This document shows positions 17,508 to 26,411 of a stretch of 64,000 nucleotides of DNA, one piece after another. Below the pieces are notes generated by a model. That model made no database searches. It saw nothing but the letters and a program-made list of their open reading frames with translations, and was not told where the DNA came from. Position 1 is the stretch's first letter; every line of letters begins with the position of its first letter. Made by a program: the position numbers and the translations under genes. The stretch comes from an uncultured Bacilli bacterium (GTDB lineage Bacteria; Bacillota_I; Bacilli_A; RF39; UBA660), in NCBI GenBank assembly GCA_934090735.1, contig CAKOJR010000002.1, forward strand, positions 124,001 through 188,000. The letters are read 5' to 3'.

Positions 17508-18559
17508 AACTCTTTTAACCTTTTAATAAGTCTTTGCCAGAAGTTAAGTTTAACTACTTCTTTTTGAGGTTTATCTTTAATATAAATGTCTTCACTAAAA
17601 TACTCTTTACCATCTAAACTAACACTAATTTTACCAATTACTTTAGAAGCACTGTTATCATAATAACTTATTTCTTTTTTGATACGTTTATATTCATCTT
17701 TAGTTAAACTCATTTTAAATGATTTATCTACATAACTATTATCGTATTTGGTTTCAAGATAACCTTCACTTACTAAATCATACTCATTTAACACGTTAAA
17801 ATATTTTTCGTATAAATCTTTATGATCTCCAAAGTCATTTCCATCATTAAATGTTACTACTGTTAGATTAACTCCCTCTTTACTTGCATTAGTAACCAGG
17901 GTTCTTCTGGCTCTTTCGGTAAAACCGGTTTTACCACCAATACAATATTTATAACTAGATAATAATTTATTTTTATTATGCCACACATAGGTTTTTAAAT
18001 CGGTTTTAACAGTGATGTCTTTTGTACCAACTATTTTTTTATATAATGAGTTATTAATTGCATAACTAGAAAGTAATGCCATATCATAGACTGTACTTGT
18101 ATTTGCATTATCTCCATCTTCTAGTCCTGAACTATTTACAAAATTAGTATTATTCATGCCTAAATCTTTTGCTTTATTATTCATTAGAAAAGCAAAGCCT
18201 TCCATTGATCCAGCAACATGATAAGCAAGAGCTATTGCTGCGTCATTACCACTTCTAAGCATAAGACCATATAGTAAGTCTTGGACACTTATCTTTTCAC
18301 CAACACTAACATAAATACCACTACCAAAACTCTTAAGTACCTCTTCACCTATCGTAATATTCTTATTAACATTAGAAGTTTCAATAACAACCGTACTAGT
18401 CATTATTTTAGTAATAGAAGCTATTAAACTTTTTTTATTAATATTACTACCTTCTAGAACCCTATTATTATCACTATCCATAACAATATAAGAACTAGCA
18501 CTAATTGCTTTAACATTTAATGGAATAACTACAATTAAAAGTAATATTATCTTTTTCAT
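17501..18559 (-). CDS. dacB: D-alanyl-D-alanine carboxypeptidase (DacB-like, PBP5*)
   Basis: A serine carboxypeptidase of the S11 family that trims peptidoglycan stem peptides. From ATG 18559 there is a signal peptide (about 1-18) and the active-site motif SITK with Ser48 and Lys51. SGNDAA near 105 (SxN) and KTG near 200 follow, then a C-terminal beta domain ending in an amphipathic WQRLIKRLKELW helix that should tether it to the membrane. Synteny with spmA-spmB-rluB matches B. subtilis dacB, the spore-cortex enzyme, rather than vegetative dacA. An upstream in-frame start would run through the preceding terminator, so it was rejected. Confidence 0.88.
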   Translation of the reverse strand: MKKIILLLIVVIPLNVKAISASSYIVMDSDNNRVLEGSNINKKSLIASITKIMTSTVVIETSNVNKNITIGEEVLKSFGSGIYVSVGEKISVQDLLYGLMLRSGNDAAIALAYHVAGSMEGFAFLMNNKAKDLGMNNTNFVNSSGLEDGDNANTSTVYDMALLSSYAINNSLYKKIVGTKDITVKTDLKTYVWHNKNKLLSSYKYCIGGKTGFTERARRTLVTNASKEGVNLTVVTFNDGNDFGDHKDLYEKYFNVLNEYDLVSEGYLETKYDNSYVDKSFKMSLTKDEYKRIKKEISYYDNSASKVIGKISVSLDGKEYFSEDIYIKDKPQKEVVKLNFWQRLIKRLKELW

Positions 18560-18577
18560 AATAAAAATATATTCCAT

Positions 18578-18606
18578 AAAAAAAGATGTATGACTAAACA
18601 TACACC
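18578..18606 (-). terminator. Terminator after the second TasA-like gene
   Basis: Minus-strand stem GGTGTATG/CATACATC (eight pairs, one wobble) with a seven-T tail, directly at the stop codon and just before the dacB-like gene. Confidence 0.75.
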
Positions 18607-20528
18607 TATTTTACAACGTATGGATCTTCTGAGGTGCCAGAACCACCAGAAATTGTGGTTTCTGAAGTAAGAGCTATAGCAGGTCTTAATTTGGAACCAC
18701 TTAAAACATGGGTTTCGCCCGCACTACTAGCAAATACACAATACATTTGCGGGTTTCCAGTAGTGCTATCAATTGGATAATAATTATATGGTGATAACAA
18801 CCACCAGTAGTCAGAGCCCAATATAGTATTTTCTGTTATGTATGATGAAGAGCTAGGGAATCCTGCAAATATAACCTCATCTGCAGTTAATAGCCCGATT
18901 TTATAAGTTAAACTACCATTTCCATTTAATGTATCACTTACTGTAAACTTGGATAATTTACCTCCATTATTATCATTAGGACATATTAAACTTGGATTAG
19001 CATTTGAGTTATACACGCCATTGAGTCTATTCCAGGTTCCATATCCAGTTTCATTTGTTCCATAACCCAATCCAGTACCAAAAGATGAACCATCAGTTAA
19101 CGTGCTAAATGTACTTTTATCATTGCACCATATTACATCTGCAATTTTATCATTATAAGACAATAAGTGTTTTTTATACCAAGTTTCTAACATTGTTAAG
19201 GCATTGCTTTTATTGATATTTGCATGTGTATCTGAATAATTACTAGAGCCAGCAGTTCCATACATAAAACCTATATAAGCATTATCATTACTTAAATTAT
19301 TAGCTGCAAACGATACTATACCATACTCAGAAAAAGCCTGATCACTACTATTATCTGTGTTTTGGCAGGGGTTAGCCAAACTTTTCATATTATTATTATA
19401 TAATATTAATTTTATCGAACCATCTCCGGTTATTCTTACTATACGCCAGCATTTATTAGCAAATTCTACATAATTATTTTTTACTGTTCCTCTAAAATAG
19501 TAAGATGTACCATAATCATCCTCTGTACTTGCCAATACTGCTTCACTGATATTTTTATTTGAAGCTAATTCTTTATACATTAGATTATCGGAAGTTGCAT
19601 CTACTACGTAATAAATGCTTTTTTTATTATTTGTATTTAATATGGTACCGGCAGTAGTAGAACCAATAGTACTACTATATATACCAACCAAATATTTTCC
19701 AATTAATGATGAATAAGAGTTTGCATAAGTATCGTTTGTTACTTTAACTCCAGTAAGATTAAATAATGTGCCGTTTGCTTCCCAGCCGTCCCCATAAGTA
19801 ACATAATAATTTTTTGAAGATGACATATCTACGCTTTGCACTTGTAAATCCTCTAATGTATGATAATTACCTTCTTTTCCCGGTATTGTAAGAGGTTCAA
19901 CTACTTCATTATCAGCTAGTATTGCTTCGTTTAGTGTAATTCCATCAGAAGCTTCTCCAATAACTACTATCTTACCTTCCCATGATTTACCTAATCCTTG
20001 TTCTAATGTAACATTTTCATCCATCCATAATCTTAAATCATAACTTTTTTCTTCATTTGCTTGTAAGCCTGTATTGATAATAATATAACCTTTTCTGTTG
20101 TTGTCTAGTTCTGTTAGTTTTTTACTACCTAGAATAATAGACTGTCCACTAGTGGTTCCTTTAGGAGAGATATTAACTTTGATATAGTTATCGTCCAAAT
20201 AAGTTGTTCCTAGATTACCTCTGTGTTCACTATCTATTGTAATATAGATTCTTATGTAGCTACTACAGTTATTTTTTAGTTTGAATGTAAATGGTGTTCC
20301 TTTTAAGCCTTCACTATCTACTATTGGATAAGCATTTTCTAAAACTACTCTTTCTGTTTCTTCGGTTAGAGTAGTGTTAAAGCATGTTCTGGATGCGACT
20401 GTATTGTTGTCTGTTTGTCTTAATACGAGTGTGAAGAAGGCATAACTTACGCCAATTATACATAATACAGTAACTAGAAGTGAATAATATATTTTAATTT
20501 TCTTTTTATTTTTATCGTTATCATTCAT
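18606..20528 (-). CDS. Large TasA/camelysin-like membrane-anchored surface protein (paralogue 2)
   Basis: A 640-residue paralogue of the protein at 109-2046. It has the same N-terminal layout (KIKIYYSLLVTVLCIIGVSY then AFF), the same RTCFNTTLTEET region and CWRIVRI motif, and the same closing GSGTSEDPYVVK. The middle (about 195-260) and several loops in the C-terminal half differ, including a longer insertion around KLSKFTVSDTLNGNG. It is exported and probably held at the surface; no enzyme residues are evident. Unlike paralogue 1 there is no homopolymer in its upstream region, and its ribosome site (GTAGGG) is weaker. Confidence 0.75.
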   Translation of the reverse strand: MNDNDKNKKKIKIYYSLLVTVLCIIGVSYAFFTLVLRQTDNNTVASRTCFNTTLTEETERVVLENAYPIVDSEGLKGTPFTFKLKNNCSSYIRIYITIDSEHRGNLGTTYLDDNYIKVNISPKGTTSGQSIILGSKKLTELDNNRKGYIIINTGLQANEEKSYDLRLWMDENVTLEQGLGKSWEGKIVVIGEASDGITLNEAILADNEVVEPLTIPGKEGNYHTLEDLQVQSVDMSSSKNYYVTYGDGWEANGTLFNLTGVKVTNDTYANSYSSLIGKYLVGIYSSTIGSTTAGTILNTNNKKSIYYVVDATSDNLMYKELASNKNISEAVLASTEDDYGTSYYFRGTVKNNYVEFANKCWRIVRITGDGSIKLILYNNNMKSLANPCQNTDNSSDQAFSEYGIVSFAANNLSNDNAYIGFMYGTAGSSNYSDTHANINKSNALTMLETWYKKHLLSYNDKIADVIWCNDKSTFSTLTDGSSFGTGLGYGTNETGYGTWNRLNGVYNSNANPSLICPNDNNGGKLSKFTVSDTLNGNGSLTYKIGLLTADEVIFAGFPSSSSYITENTILGSDYWWLLSPYNYYPIDSTTGNPQMYCVFASSAGETHVLSGSKLRPAIALTSETTISGGSGTSEDPYVVK

Positions 20529-20618
20529 CTTATTACCCTACTTTCATAAAATTATTGTATCAAATTTTTGATAGTTTGTCTTTATTTTGATGATAATTCA
20601 TAAATTTTTTTGTTAATT

Positions 20619-20645
20619 TAAAAAAGATAACTTTGATTGTTATCT
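20619..20645 (-). terminator. Terminator after murE
   Basis: Minus-strand perfect seven-pair stem AGATAAC/GTTATCT, seven-base loop and T6 tail, overlapping the murE stop codon. Confidence 0.8.
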
Positions 20646-22027
20646 TATAAAGTAGCTTGTTTAGTTTGATTTAGTTTTTGAATGTAAGCATCTACTTCTT
20701 CTTTGTCACTAAAGTGATGTTTTTCTCTACCAATTATTTGGTAGTCTTCATGACCTTTTCCTAGTATTAATAAAGTATCACCTGGTTTAATCATATTTAG
20801 TCCAGATATGATAGCTTTTCTTCTATCTGGCTCTACTATGAAGTTATCTTCGTTTACTCCTTTAAGGATATCTTTTAGGATATCTAGTTCATTTTCTTCT
20901 CTTGGGTTATCGTCTGTGAAGATGACAAAGTCTGATAAGTTAGATGCTATGTTACCCATGATTGGTCTTTTTAGTGGGTCTCTATTACCACCACAACCTA
21001 CTATAGTAATTATTCTTCCAGTAGTTACTTCTCTATTTGATGAGATAATTTTTTCAACTGCATCCGGTGTATGGGCATAGTCTATGATAGCTCTTGCACC
21101 ATTAATACCAATTACTTCATTTCTTCCTTTTGGTGGTTTTAATTTTGATGCACAGTTTATTACTTCTTTTGGATCAAAACCTAGTGATGTTACAAGTCCT
21201 AGAGAAGTTAGATAATTGTAAATATTAAATTCACATAAGAGGTTTATTCTTGTACCAAACTGTCTATTAAAGTATTTAAACCATAGTTTTGTTCCGGTTG
21301 CATCCGGTTCATAATCTAGGAATGATATATCACCTGTTTTACCTATTTTGATAGTACTATTTGTTTCAAAATCTTGGGCGTGAGGATCATCATTATTTAC
21401 AATCATTTTAGCATTAGGTTTTAAATGGGTTAGAATTTTTTGTTTTGCTTTTAAGTATTCTTCCATTGTTTTATGGTAGTCTAAATGATCTTCAGTTAGG
21501 TTTGTAAATGCAGCTGCATCAAAGTTTATACCTTCAATTCTGCCAAGAGATAAGGCATGACTGCTTACTTCCATGACTATGTATTTTACGCCTTGTTCTT
21601 TAGCTTCATATATCAAATTATATAAAGATAGTACGTCTGGTGTTGTATTTGGTAATTCTTTTACTAGTTTACCATTTATATAGAAACCGACTGTACCAAT
21701 GTAGGCTGATGACTCTCCTAGTTCATTTAGAGTTTCACTTGTGAGTAGTGCTGTTGTTGTTTTACCATTAGTTCCAGTTATACCAATAAATTTAAGATCA
21801 TTAAAGTCTTTGGCATATTCTTCTTTTAAGTGTTCTTTTAAATATTCTGTTGTATCTGGAACTATTAATGTTGGAACTCTATATTCTCCATGCTCTGCAA
21901 TAATGAATCTAGCTCCTTTTTTTATTGCTTCTTCAATATATTTATGGCCATCTACTGTATTTCCTTTTATAGCAACAAATGTGTCACCCGGCTCTACTAG
22001 TTTTGAATTTGTTTTAATTTTTAACAT
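20645..22027 (-). CDS. murE: UDP-MurNAc-tripeptide synthetase
   Basis: Adds the third amino acid to the UDP-MurNAc-dipeptide precursor of peptidoglycan in the cytoplasm. The 460 residues show GITGTNGKTTT near 83-93 (ATP site), the carbamylated-lysine region near 190, and DNPR at 370-373. DNPR is the signature for meso-diaminopimelate; lysine-adding enzymes have other residues, so a DAP-type wall is inferred. It is slightly short at the N-terminus against the usual 490 residues. The ATG follows AGGAGG. It stands alone between two terminators, apart from a division and cell-wall cluster. Confidence 0.93.
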   Translation of the reverse strand: MLKIKTNSKLVEPGDTFVAIKGNTVDGHKYIEEAIKKGARFIIAEHGEYRVPTLIVPDTTEYLKEHLKEEYAKDFNDLKFIGITGTNGKTTTALLTSETLNELGESSAYIGTVGFYINGKLVKELPNTTPDVLSLYNLIYEAKEQGVKYIVMEVSSHALSLGRIEGINFDAAAFTNLTEDHLDYHKTMEEYLKAKQKILTHLKPNAKMIVNNDDPHAQDFETNSTIKIGKTGDISFLDYEPDATGTKLWFKYFNRQFGTRINLLCEFNIYNYLTSLGLVTSLGFDPKEVINCASKLKPPKGRNEVIGINGARAIIDYAHTPDAVEKIISSNREVTTGRIITIVGCGGNRDPLKRPIMGNIASNLSDFVIFTDDNPREENELDILKDILKGVNEDNFIVEPDRRKAIISGLNMIKPGDTLLILGKGHEDYQIIGREKHHFSDKEEVDAYIQKLNQTKQATL

Positions 22028-22083
22028 AATTTTTGCCTCCTAGATAATTATACGTCTTTTAAGGTTTTATGTGTTTTTGATTA

Positions 22084-22097
22084 TTCCACACGTGGAA
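22084..22097. promoter_or_regulatory. Palindrome TTCCACACGTGGAA between murE and the rhodanese gene
   Basis: Six-base arms TTCCAC/GTGGAA with a two-base centre lie about 40 bases upstream of a TATAAT-like element that precedes murE. It could be a protein-binding site. Overlap with the rhodanese terminator means it could also simply be read-through structure. Confidence 0.3.
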
Positions 22098-22119
22098 AAA
22101 AGAGTTAGTCGGTAACTCT
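22096..22119 (-). terminator. Terminator after the rhodanese gene
   Basis: Minus-strand stem AGAGTTA/TAACTCT with a five-base loop and T6 tail; it spans the stop codon. Confidence 0.8.
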
Positions 22120-22320
22120 TGTAACGTTGTATCCATATGCTTCTAGGATAGCAGTAACTCTTTTACTTTTTACTCCTTTGGCACAGTATATGTAGTATTT
22201 TTTCTTTTTATCAAAGTATTTTTGATGATTTAGTATTAAGTTTTCGTATGCGCCTTGATATTTTTCTAAATTAATTAATGTGCCACCTTTAGGAATATCT
22301 TTTATATTAATAGTTTTCAT
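22105..22320 (-). CDS. Short rhodanese-domain protein
   Basis: A 71-residue single rhodanese-like domain. The active-site loop reads YCAKGVKSKRV with the cysteine at about 47, matching the C-x-x-G-x-x-S pattern of small sulfurtransferases such as GlpE/YqhL types. At 71 residues it is shorter than usual (about 100) and lacks much of the N-terminal strand region. It is cytoplasmic, monocistronic and has its own terminator. It could handle sulfane sulfur, but no partner gene is adjacent. Confidence 0.7.
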   Translation of the reverse strand: MKTINIKDIPKGGTLINLEKYQGAYENLILNHQKYFDKKKKYYIYCAKGVKSKRVTAILEAYGYNVTRVTD

Positions 22321-22353
22321 ATTTTATTGTATGATTATTATTTTTAAGTGTAT

Positions 22354-22378
22354 AAAAAAAGAGCCTAGGTTATAGGCT
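22354..22378 (-). terminator. Terminator after duplicate gene A
   Basis: Minus-strand stem AGCCTA/TAGGCT with a T7 tail overlapping the stop codon. The same stem sequence is used again after virD4 at 24052-24074. Confidence 0.75.
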
Positions 22379-23123
22379 ACCATGGTGTATTACAAAGTGG
22401 ATAGTATAAATTATCACTTTTTACTTGTTCGATTTTACCATCTTTAAATGTATATTTGTTTTCTGTAACAATCTCTGATTTATTTATGTCTTTTGGTAAT
22501 ACTAGTTCTGATACATAATCATCAACAACATCAATGGTTTTTCTATCTAAACATTGCATATTTTCAGTTTGTTTTTGATAAGTTTCATAAGTTACTACAC
22601 CATAATCAAGATTAAATCCTAAATCTTTAAGATTTTTAAATTCTTTAGTTGTTTTATTTTCACTAACTGCAAGATTGTTTAAATATGGTACATTGAATAA
22701 GTAATAATTATAGTTGTTATCGGAAGTTATCTTTTTTATATTAAATACATTTTGATCATTATTTTCTGCAATGTCATTTAAATAAACTTCACATTCTTGT
22801 CCAGTATTTATTAGGAATACTTCGTTTCCTCCAACTCTGTCTCTGTACAAATCTAGATTATATGTATATATTGATTTATTATTTACGAGATAATCAATTT
22901 TATTATTTTTTTCTCCATTTTCTATTTTATAGATTGCTATTCTATATTCATTATTATCAAAAGTTTTTGATGTTGTGCATAGCTTAGTTTCTTTCACTTC
23001 TTTTTGCGTATTGTTATTTGTATCATTTTTATTAAAACTAATTACGTCTGTTACGCATAAAATACCAAATATACATGCACATATTATAAGTGTAACAATT
23101 GCTCCAAATATATTTTTTTTCAT
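22377..23123 (-). CDS. Membrane-anchored extracytoplasmic protein, duplicate A
   Basis: A 248-residue protein with one N-terminal membrane segment (about 5-28, rich in Cys and Ile) and an Asn/Thr-rich linker. An outer domain of about 200 residues with four cysteines ends in LCNTPW. It matches no family I recognise. It is the downstream member of a tandem pair with 23209-23955; the first 45 residues are almost identical and the outer domains are diverged, but the ends (FKDGKIEQVKS, CNTPW) are conserved. Ribosome site GAAGGAAGAG. The pair lies just beyond the end of the type IV secretion-like operon. Confidence 0.65.
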   Translation of the reverse strand: MKKNIFGAIVTLIICACIFGILCVTDVISFNKNDTNNNTQKEVKETKLCTTSKTFDNNEYRIAIYKIENGEKNNKIDYLVNNKSIYTYNLDLYRDRVGGNEVFLINTGQECEVYLNDIAENNDQNVFNIKKITSDNNYNYYLFNVPYLNNLAVSENKTTKEFKNLKDLGFNLDYGVVTYETYQKQTENMQCLDRKTIDVVDDYVSELVLPKDINKSEIVTENKYTFKDGKIEQVKSDNLYYPLCNTPW

Positions 23124-23143
23124 TAATTCTCTTCCTTCTTTCT
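23009..23143 (-). repeat. Near-identical 135-base repeat, copy in duplicate A
   Basis: Bases 23009-23143 match 23841-23975 at about 133 of 135 positions, covering the ribosome site, start and first 40 codons. Flanking coding sequence is much more diverged, indicating gene conversion or selection on the leader. Confidence 0.7.
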
Positions 23144-23208
23144 CAAAATTACTTTTCTATTCGCTTAAAAAAATTTTATAAAAATGAAATGATTAAAAAA
23201 TATGTCTA

Positions 23209-23955
23209 TTACCATGGCGTGTTACATACTACAACATATTTTTGATTGCTTTTTACTTTTTCAATATTACCATCTTTAAATGTATATTTTTCTTCATTAG
23301 TAGTCCATGCTTCTTTTTCACCCTCTGTAGTAGTGATTTTACTTGAATTAGTATTTATTACTAATTCTGATATATAATTATCTACTACGTCAATAATATT
23401 TCTGTCTAAACATTCATTTACGTTCGGATTAGATTGAAATGTTTCGTATTTTACTACACCATATAAGTATTCATATTTTCCAAGGTCTTTTAAAGATTTG
23501 AATTCTTTTGTTTTCAAGTTTTCACTGACTGCTAAATTTGTAATAGAATTTACTGAATATAAATAATAATTATAATTATCATCAGCGGTTACTTTTTTTA
23601 TATTAATTAAATCTGAACTATTTGAAAAGTATTTTTCACATTCATCTTTAGAATTCATAAGTGCTTCGTCGCTAATATAATAATCTAAAATTGTATTATA
23701 AATTGATTTACCATTAACTAACAAATCAATTTTATTATTTTTTTCTCCATTTACTAGTTTGTAAAAAGTTAGTTTATATTCTTTACCATCTATTGTTTTA
23801 GCCTTTTCACATAATTTTGTTTCTTTAACTTCATTTTGTGTATTGTTATTTGTATCATTTTTATTAAAACTAATTACGTCTGTTACGCATAAAATACCAA
23901 ATATACATGCACATACTACAAGTGTAACAATTGCTCCAAATATATTTTTTTTCAT
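23209..23955 (-). CDS. Membrane-anchored extracytoplasmic protein, duplicate B
   Basis: The upstream copy of the tandem pair, also 248 residues, with the same signal-anchor and linker, a diverged outer domain and the shared ending CNTPW. Cysteines at about 49, 101, 181 and 245 are matched in duplicate A, so two disulfides per outer domain are possible. It follows the virD4 terminator by about 100 bases and so has its own promoter. No function can be assigned; being next to the secretion locus may be coincidence. Confidence 0.65.
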   Translation of the reverse strand: MKKNIFGAIVTLVVCACIFGILCVTDVISFNKNDTNNNTQNEVKETKLCEKAKTIDGKEYKLTFYKLVNGEKNNKIDLLVNGKSIYNTILDYYISDEALMNSKDECEKYFSNSSDLINIKKVTADDNYNYYLYSVNSITNLAVSENLKTKEFKSLKDLGKYEYLYGVVKYETFQSNPNVNECLDRNIIDVVDNYISELVINTNSSKITTTEGEKEAWTTNEEKYTFKDGNIEKVKSNQKYVVVCNTPW

Positions 23956-23975
23956 TAATTCTCTTCCTTCTTTCT
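23841..23975 (-). repeat. Near-identical 135-base repeat, copy in duplicate B
   Basis: Partner of 23009-23143 at an exact offset of 832 bases, with about two differences. It includes the 5' leader and signal-anchor codons. Confidence 0.7.
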
Positions 23976-24051
23976 GCGCTTATTTTAACATGAAATTATT
24001 TTATTTGTAGTTTATTTTATTAAATCTAGAAAACTATACATTAACTTTACA

Positions 24052-24074
24052 AAAAAGAGCCTAGATTTAGGCTT
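24052..24074 (-). terminator. Terminator closing the VirB2-to-VirD4 operon
   Basis: Minus-strand stem AGCCTA/TAGGCT, four-base loop, T6 tail, immediately after the virD4 stop codon. Confidence 0.8.
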
Positions 24075-26360
24075 TTATTCGTTAAAGAAGTCATCATAGT
24101 ATTGGTCGTCTGTTGTTTCATCACTTACAACTATGCTATCATTGTCAATATTAATAACTGGTTCTTCTTTATCTTTATTATCATATGTAGTACCTAAGTC
24201 AAAGCGTTCTATCTCGGGTTCTTCTTTTCTTTCTGGCTCGGTATTTTTAATTTCATTTTGCTTAGCTTTTTCTAGTTCTTCTTCTTTTTCTAATTCAGCT
24301 ATTTTAGCATCTATTCTTTTTACTAAATCGTCAACGTCAAATTTAGGTGATGCTGGTTTTTCTTCTTGAACAGGCACTTTTTCTTCAAACGTAGGATATT
24401 TATCAAAATTAAATGCACTGTTGTTTTCTTCCTGTTTTGGAGGCTGAGTATTACTTTCCATAAATGATTTTTCAAATTTAGAATTAGAAGTTTTAATATC
24501 TTTAGGTGTTTCAGCGACTTTATTAAATGGATTAAATCCAGTACTTATATTATTAGTTTCTTTTGTTTCTTCTTTTTCTTGTTCAATATTTGGAACTGGT
24601 GTTGGAGTTACTGGTGGCTTTTTATCTAAAGCATCAAATAGTTTGTTACGTTTTTTTACTTTAACAAATTCTTTGATATCGAATAAATCGATTGGTCTTT
24701 TTTCTCTTTCAACTAGTACTCCGTTTCCATAGTTTGAATTTCCCCAGTCTATTTCAAAACTTGGAGCTAATTTTGTTCTAAATGGATTTAGTCTTGATCT
24801 TAAAATAATTACTTCAAATAGTTTTAATTTTTGAAGGTCACTAACTGTAATAAGTGGTGTTGATGCAGTTTTCTCTTTGTCTTTAGATTTGACTTCACCA
24901 CATAGTTTACTAATTTCTTCTAAAGCAGCTAGCTCTGTTGTTATTAAGTAAATTATGTTGCCACAGTTACTTCTGATAGTTTCTGCTTGTTCTTTACCAT
25001 AAACGTCGTTTAACTGAGCAAAATTTTGGATGATGAATGTGAAACGGATTGCTCTACTACGGGCTGCAGTGACCATTGTTGTAACATCTTTAAGTGGTGG
25101 CATGTTTGCAAATTCATCTAAAATAAAGTTTGTACGATAAGGTAATCTACCTTTTGGACTGTTTTGTGCTACGTCAATTAGTGTTTCATATGCTTGCTTT
25201 AGGAAGATTGTTGCAAGTGCATGGTATGTTGTTTTTTCATCATGAATAATCATAAATACTGCCGTTTTTTGTCTACCTATATCTTCCATGTTGAAGTCAC
25301 TATATGATAACATTTCACTTAATTGTTCACGAGAAGCAAATAGTCTTATTTTTTGTCTAAATACAGATAATATACTTCCTTTAGTTTCATTTGGAGCGTT
25401 AATTGTGTTAGATGCAAATACATAAGCACTTGAGTCTTCTCCTTTTAACATGAAGTATTCTTTTGTGTAGTTGCTTGTTGCAAAGTTTTCTTCACCTACT
25501 GTTGACATGTAGTTGATAGAGTTTAAGTTTATTTGTGATTCTTTGGCATCTTCAAACAAACCTAGTGCAAGACCTGAAAAGAAGTCTGCTGCACTTTTTT
25601 CCCAGAATGGGTCATTTTTATTTTCTGGGTCATACAAAATATTTAAAGCTACGTCATCTAGTAACTCGGTTGCTTTATCTGTATTTCCTTCTTGATAAAG
25701 TTTATATGGAAGTGTTAGAGGGTTCCAAGCATTTCCCATATTTGGATTACGGAAGTTTAGAACGATTATTTTATATCCTCTTTTTCTAAGCATTTCTGAG
25801 TGATCACGGTAAAGCTCACCTTTTGGGTCAGTTAGAATCATACTTTCGCCTTTACGAGCTAAACTTTGTACTTGTGGGTCAACTAGACATTTAGTTTTAC
25901 CTGAACCGGTTGCTCCAATTACTAGGGTGTGATAGTCTCCATTATCTACCCACATATTTTTTCCATCATTTATTAAAGGAATACCAGCGGCTTTTGCTTC
26001 TTGCTCTTTGATAATAACTTTTTCAACACCAGTATCTTTTTTTACTTCGCTGGCTTTAGCCCATCTACTATATCCCTTTTCATCTTTTTCACCGATTTTT
26101 AAGCCTATACCTTTACCTTTTTCTCTTTCAAATATATATGATGATACACTACCAAAAATAGTTATAAGTACAACTATAAATACTATTAGTGTTGCTGCTA
26201 TATAGTCTTTGGTAAATCCCATAAAAAAATTAAGTCCATAAAGTTCGGCTGTGCCAAGTAAACTAGTTATATTAAGCACTGCTAAAGATGATAGAATTAG
26301 TAATGCTATACAAAATATTATAAATATTGTTAAATCTTTTGCAGTTACTCTAAATTTCAT
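24075..26360 (-). CDS. VirD4/TraG-type coupling ATPase
   Basis: A 761-residue type IV secretion coupling protein that selects substrates and feeds them to the channel. Two N-terminal membrane helices (about 11-32 and 53-77) precede the Walker A GATGSGKT at 149-156, Walker B FILDEFANMPP near 395, and the RecA-like sensor region FIIQNFAQLNDVYG. The tail from about 550 on is long, acidic and proline-rich (PPVTPTPVPN, repeated EEK/PE stretches), and is absent from minimal TraG proteins; it could bind substrate. It is the last gene of the secretion operon. The ATPase is certain; the substrate class (protein or DNA) is open because no relaxase is present. Confidence 0.92.
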   Translation of the reverse strand: MKFRVTAKDLTIFIIFCIALLILSSLAVLNITSLLGTAELYGLNFFMGFTKDYIAATLIVFIVVLITIFGSVSSYIFEREKGKGIGLKIGEKDEKGYSRWAKASEVKKDTGVEKVIIKEQEAKAAGIPLINDGKNMWVDNGDYHTLVIGATGSGKTKCLVDPQVQSLARKGESMILTDPKGELYRDHSEMLRKRGYKIIVLNFRNPNMGNAWNPLTLPYKLYQEGNTDKATELLDDVALNILYDPENKNDPFWEKSAADFFSGLALGLFEDAKESQINLNSINYMSTVGEENFATSNYTKEYFMLKGEDSSAYVFASNTINAPNETKGSILSVFRQKIRLFASREQLSEMLSYSDFNMEDIGRQKTAVFMIIHDEKTTYHALATIFLKQAYETLIDVAQNSPKGRLPYRTNFILDEFANMPPLKDVTTMVTAARSRAIRFTFIIQNFAQLNDVYGKEQAETIRSNCGNIIYLITTELAALEEISKLCGEVKSKDKEKTASTPLITVSDLQKLKLFEVIILRSRLNPFRTKLAPSFEIDWGNSNYGNGVLVEREKRPIDLFDIKEFVKVKKRNKLFDALDKKPPVTPTPVPNIEQEKEETKETNNISTGFNPFNKVAETPKDIKTSNSKFEKSFMESNTQPPKQEENNSAFNFDKYPTFEEKVPVQEEKPASPKFDVDDLVKRIDAKIAELEKEEELEKAKQNEIKNTEPERKEEPEIERFDLGTTYDNKDKEEPVINIDNDSIVVSDETTDDQYYDDFFNE

Positions 26361-26411
26361 TTAAGTCACTCCTCATTTTTATTATATCTTAATTTCAAAT
26401 TATTTTCTAGA

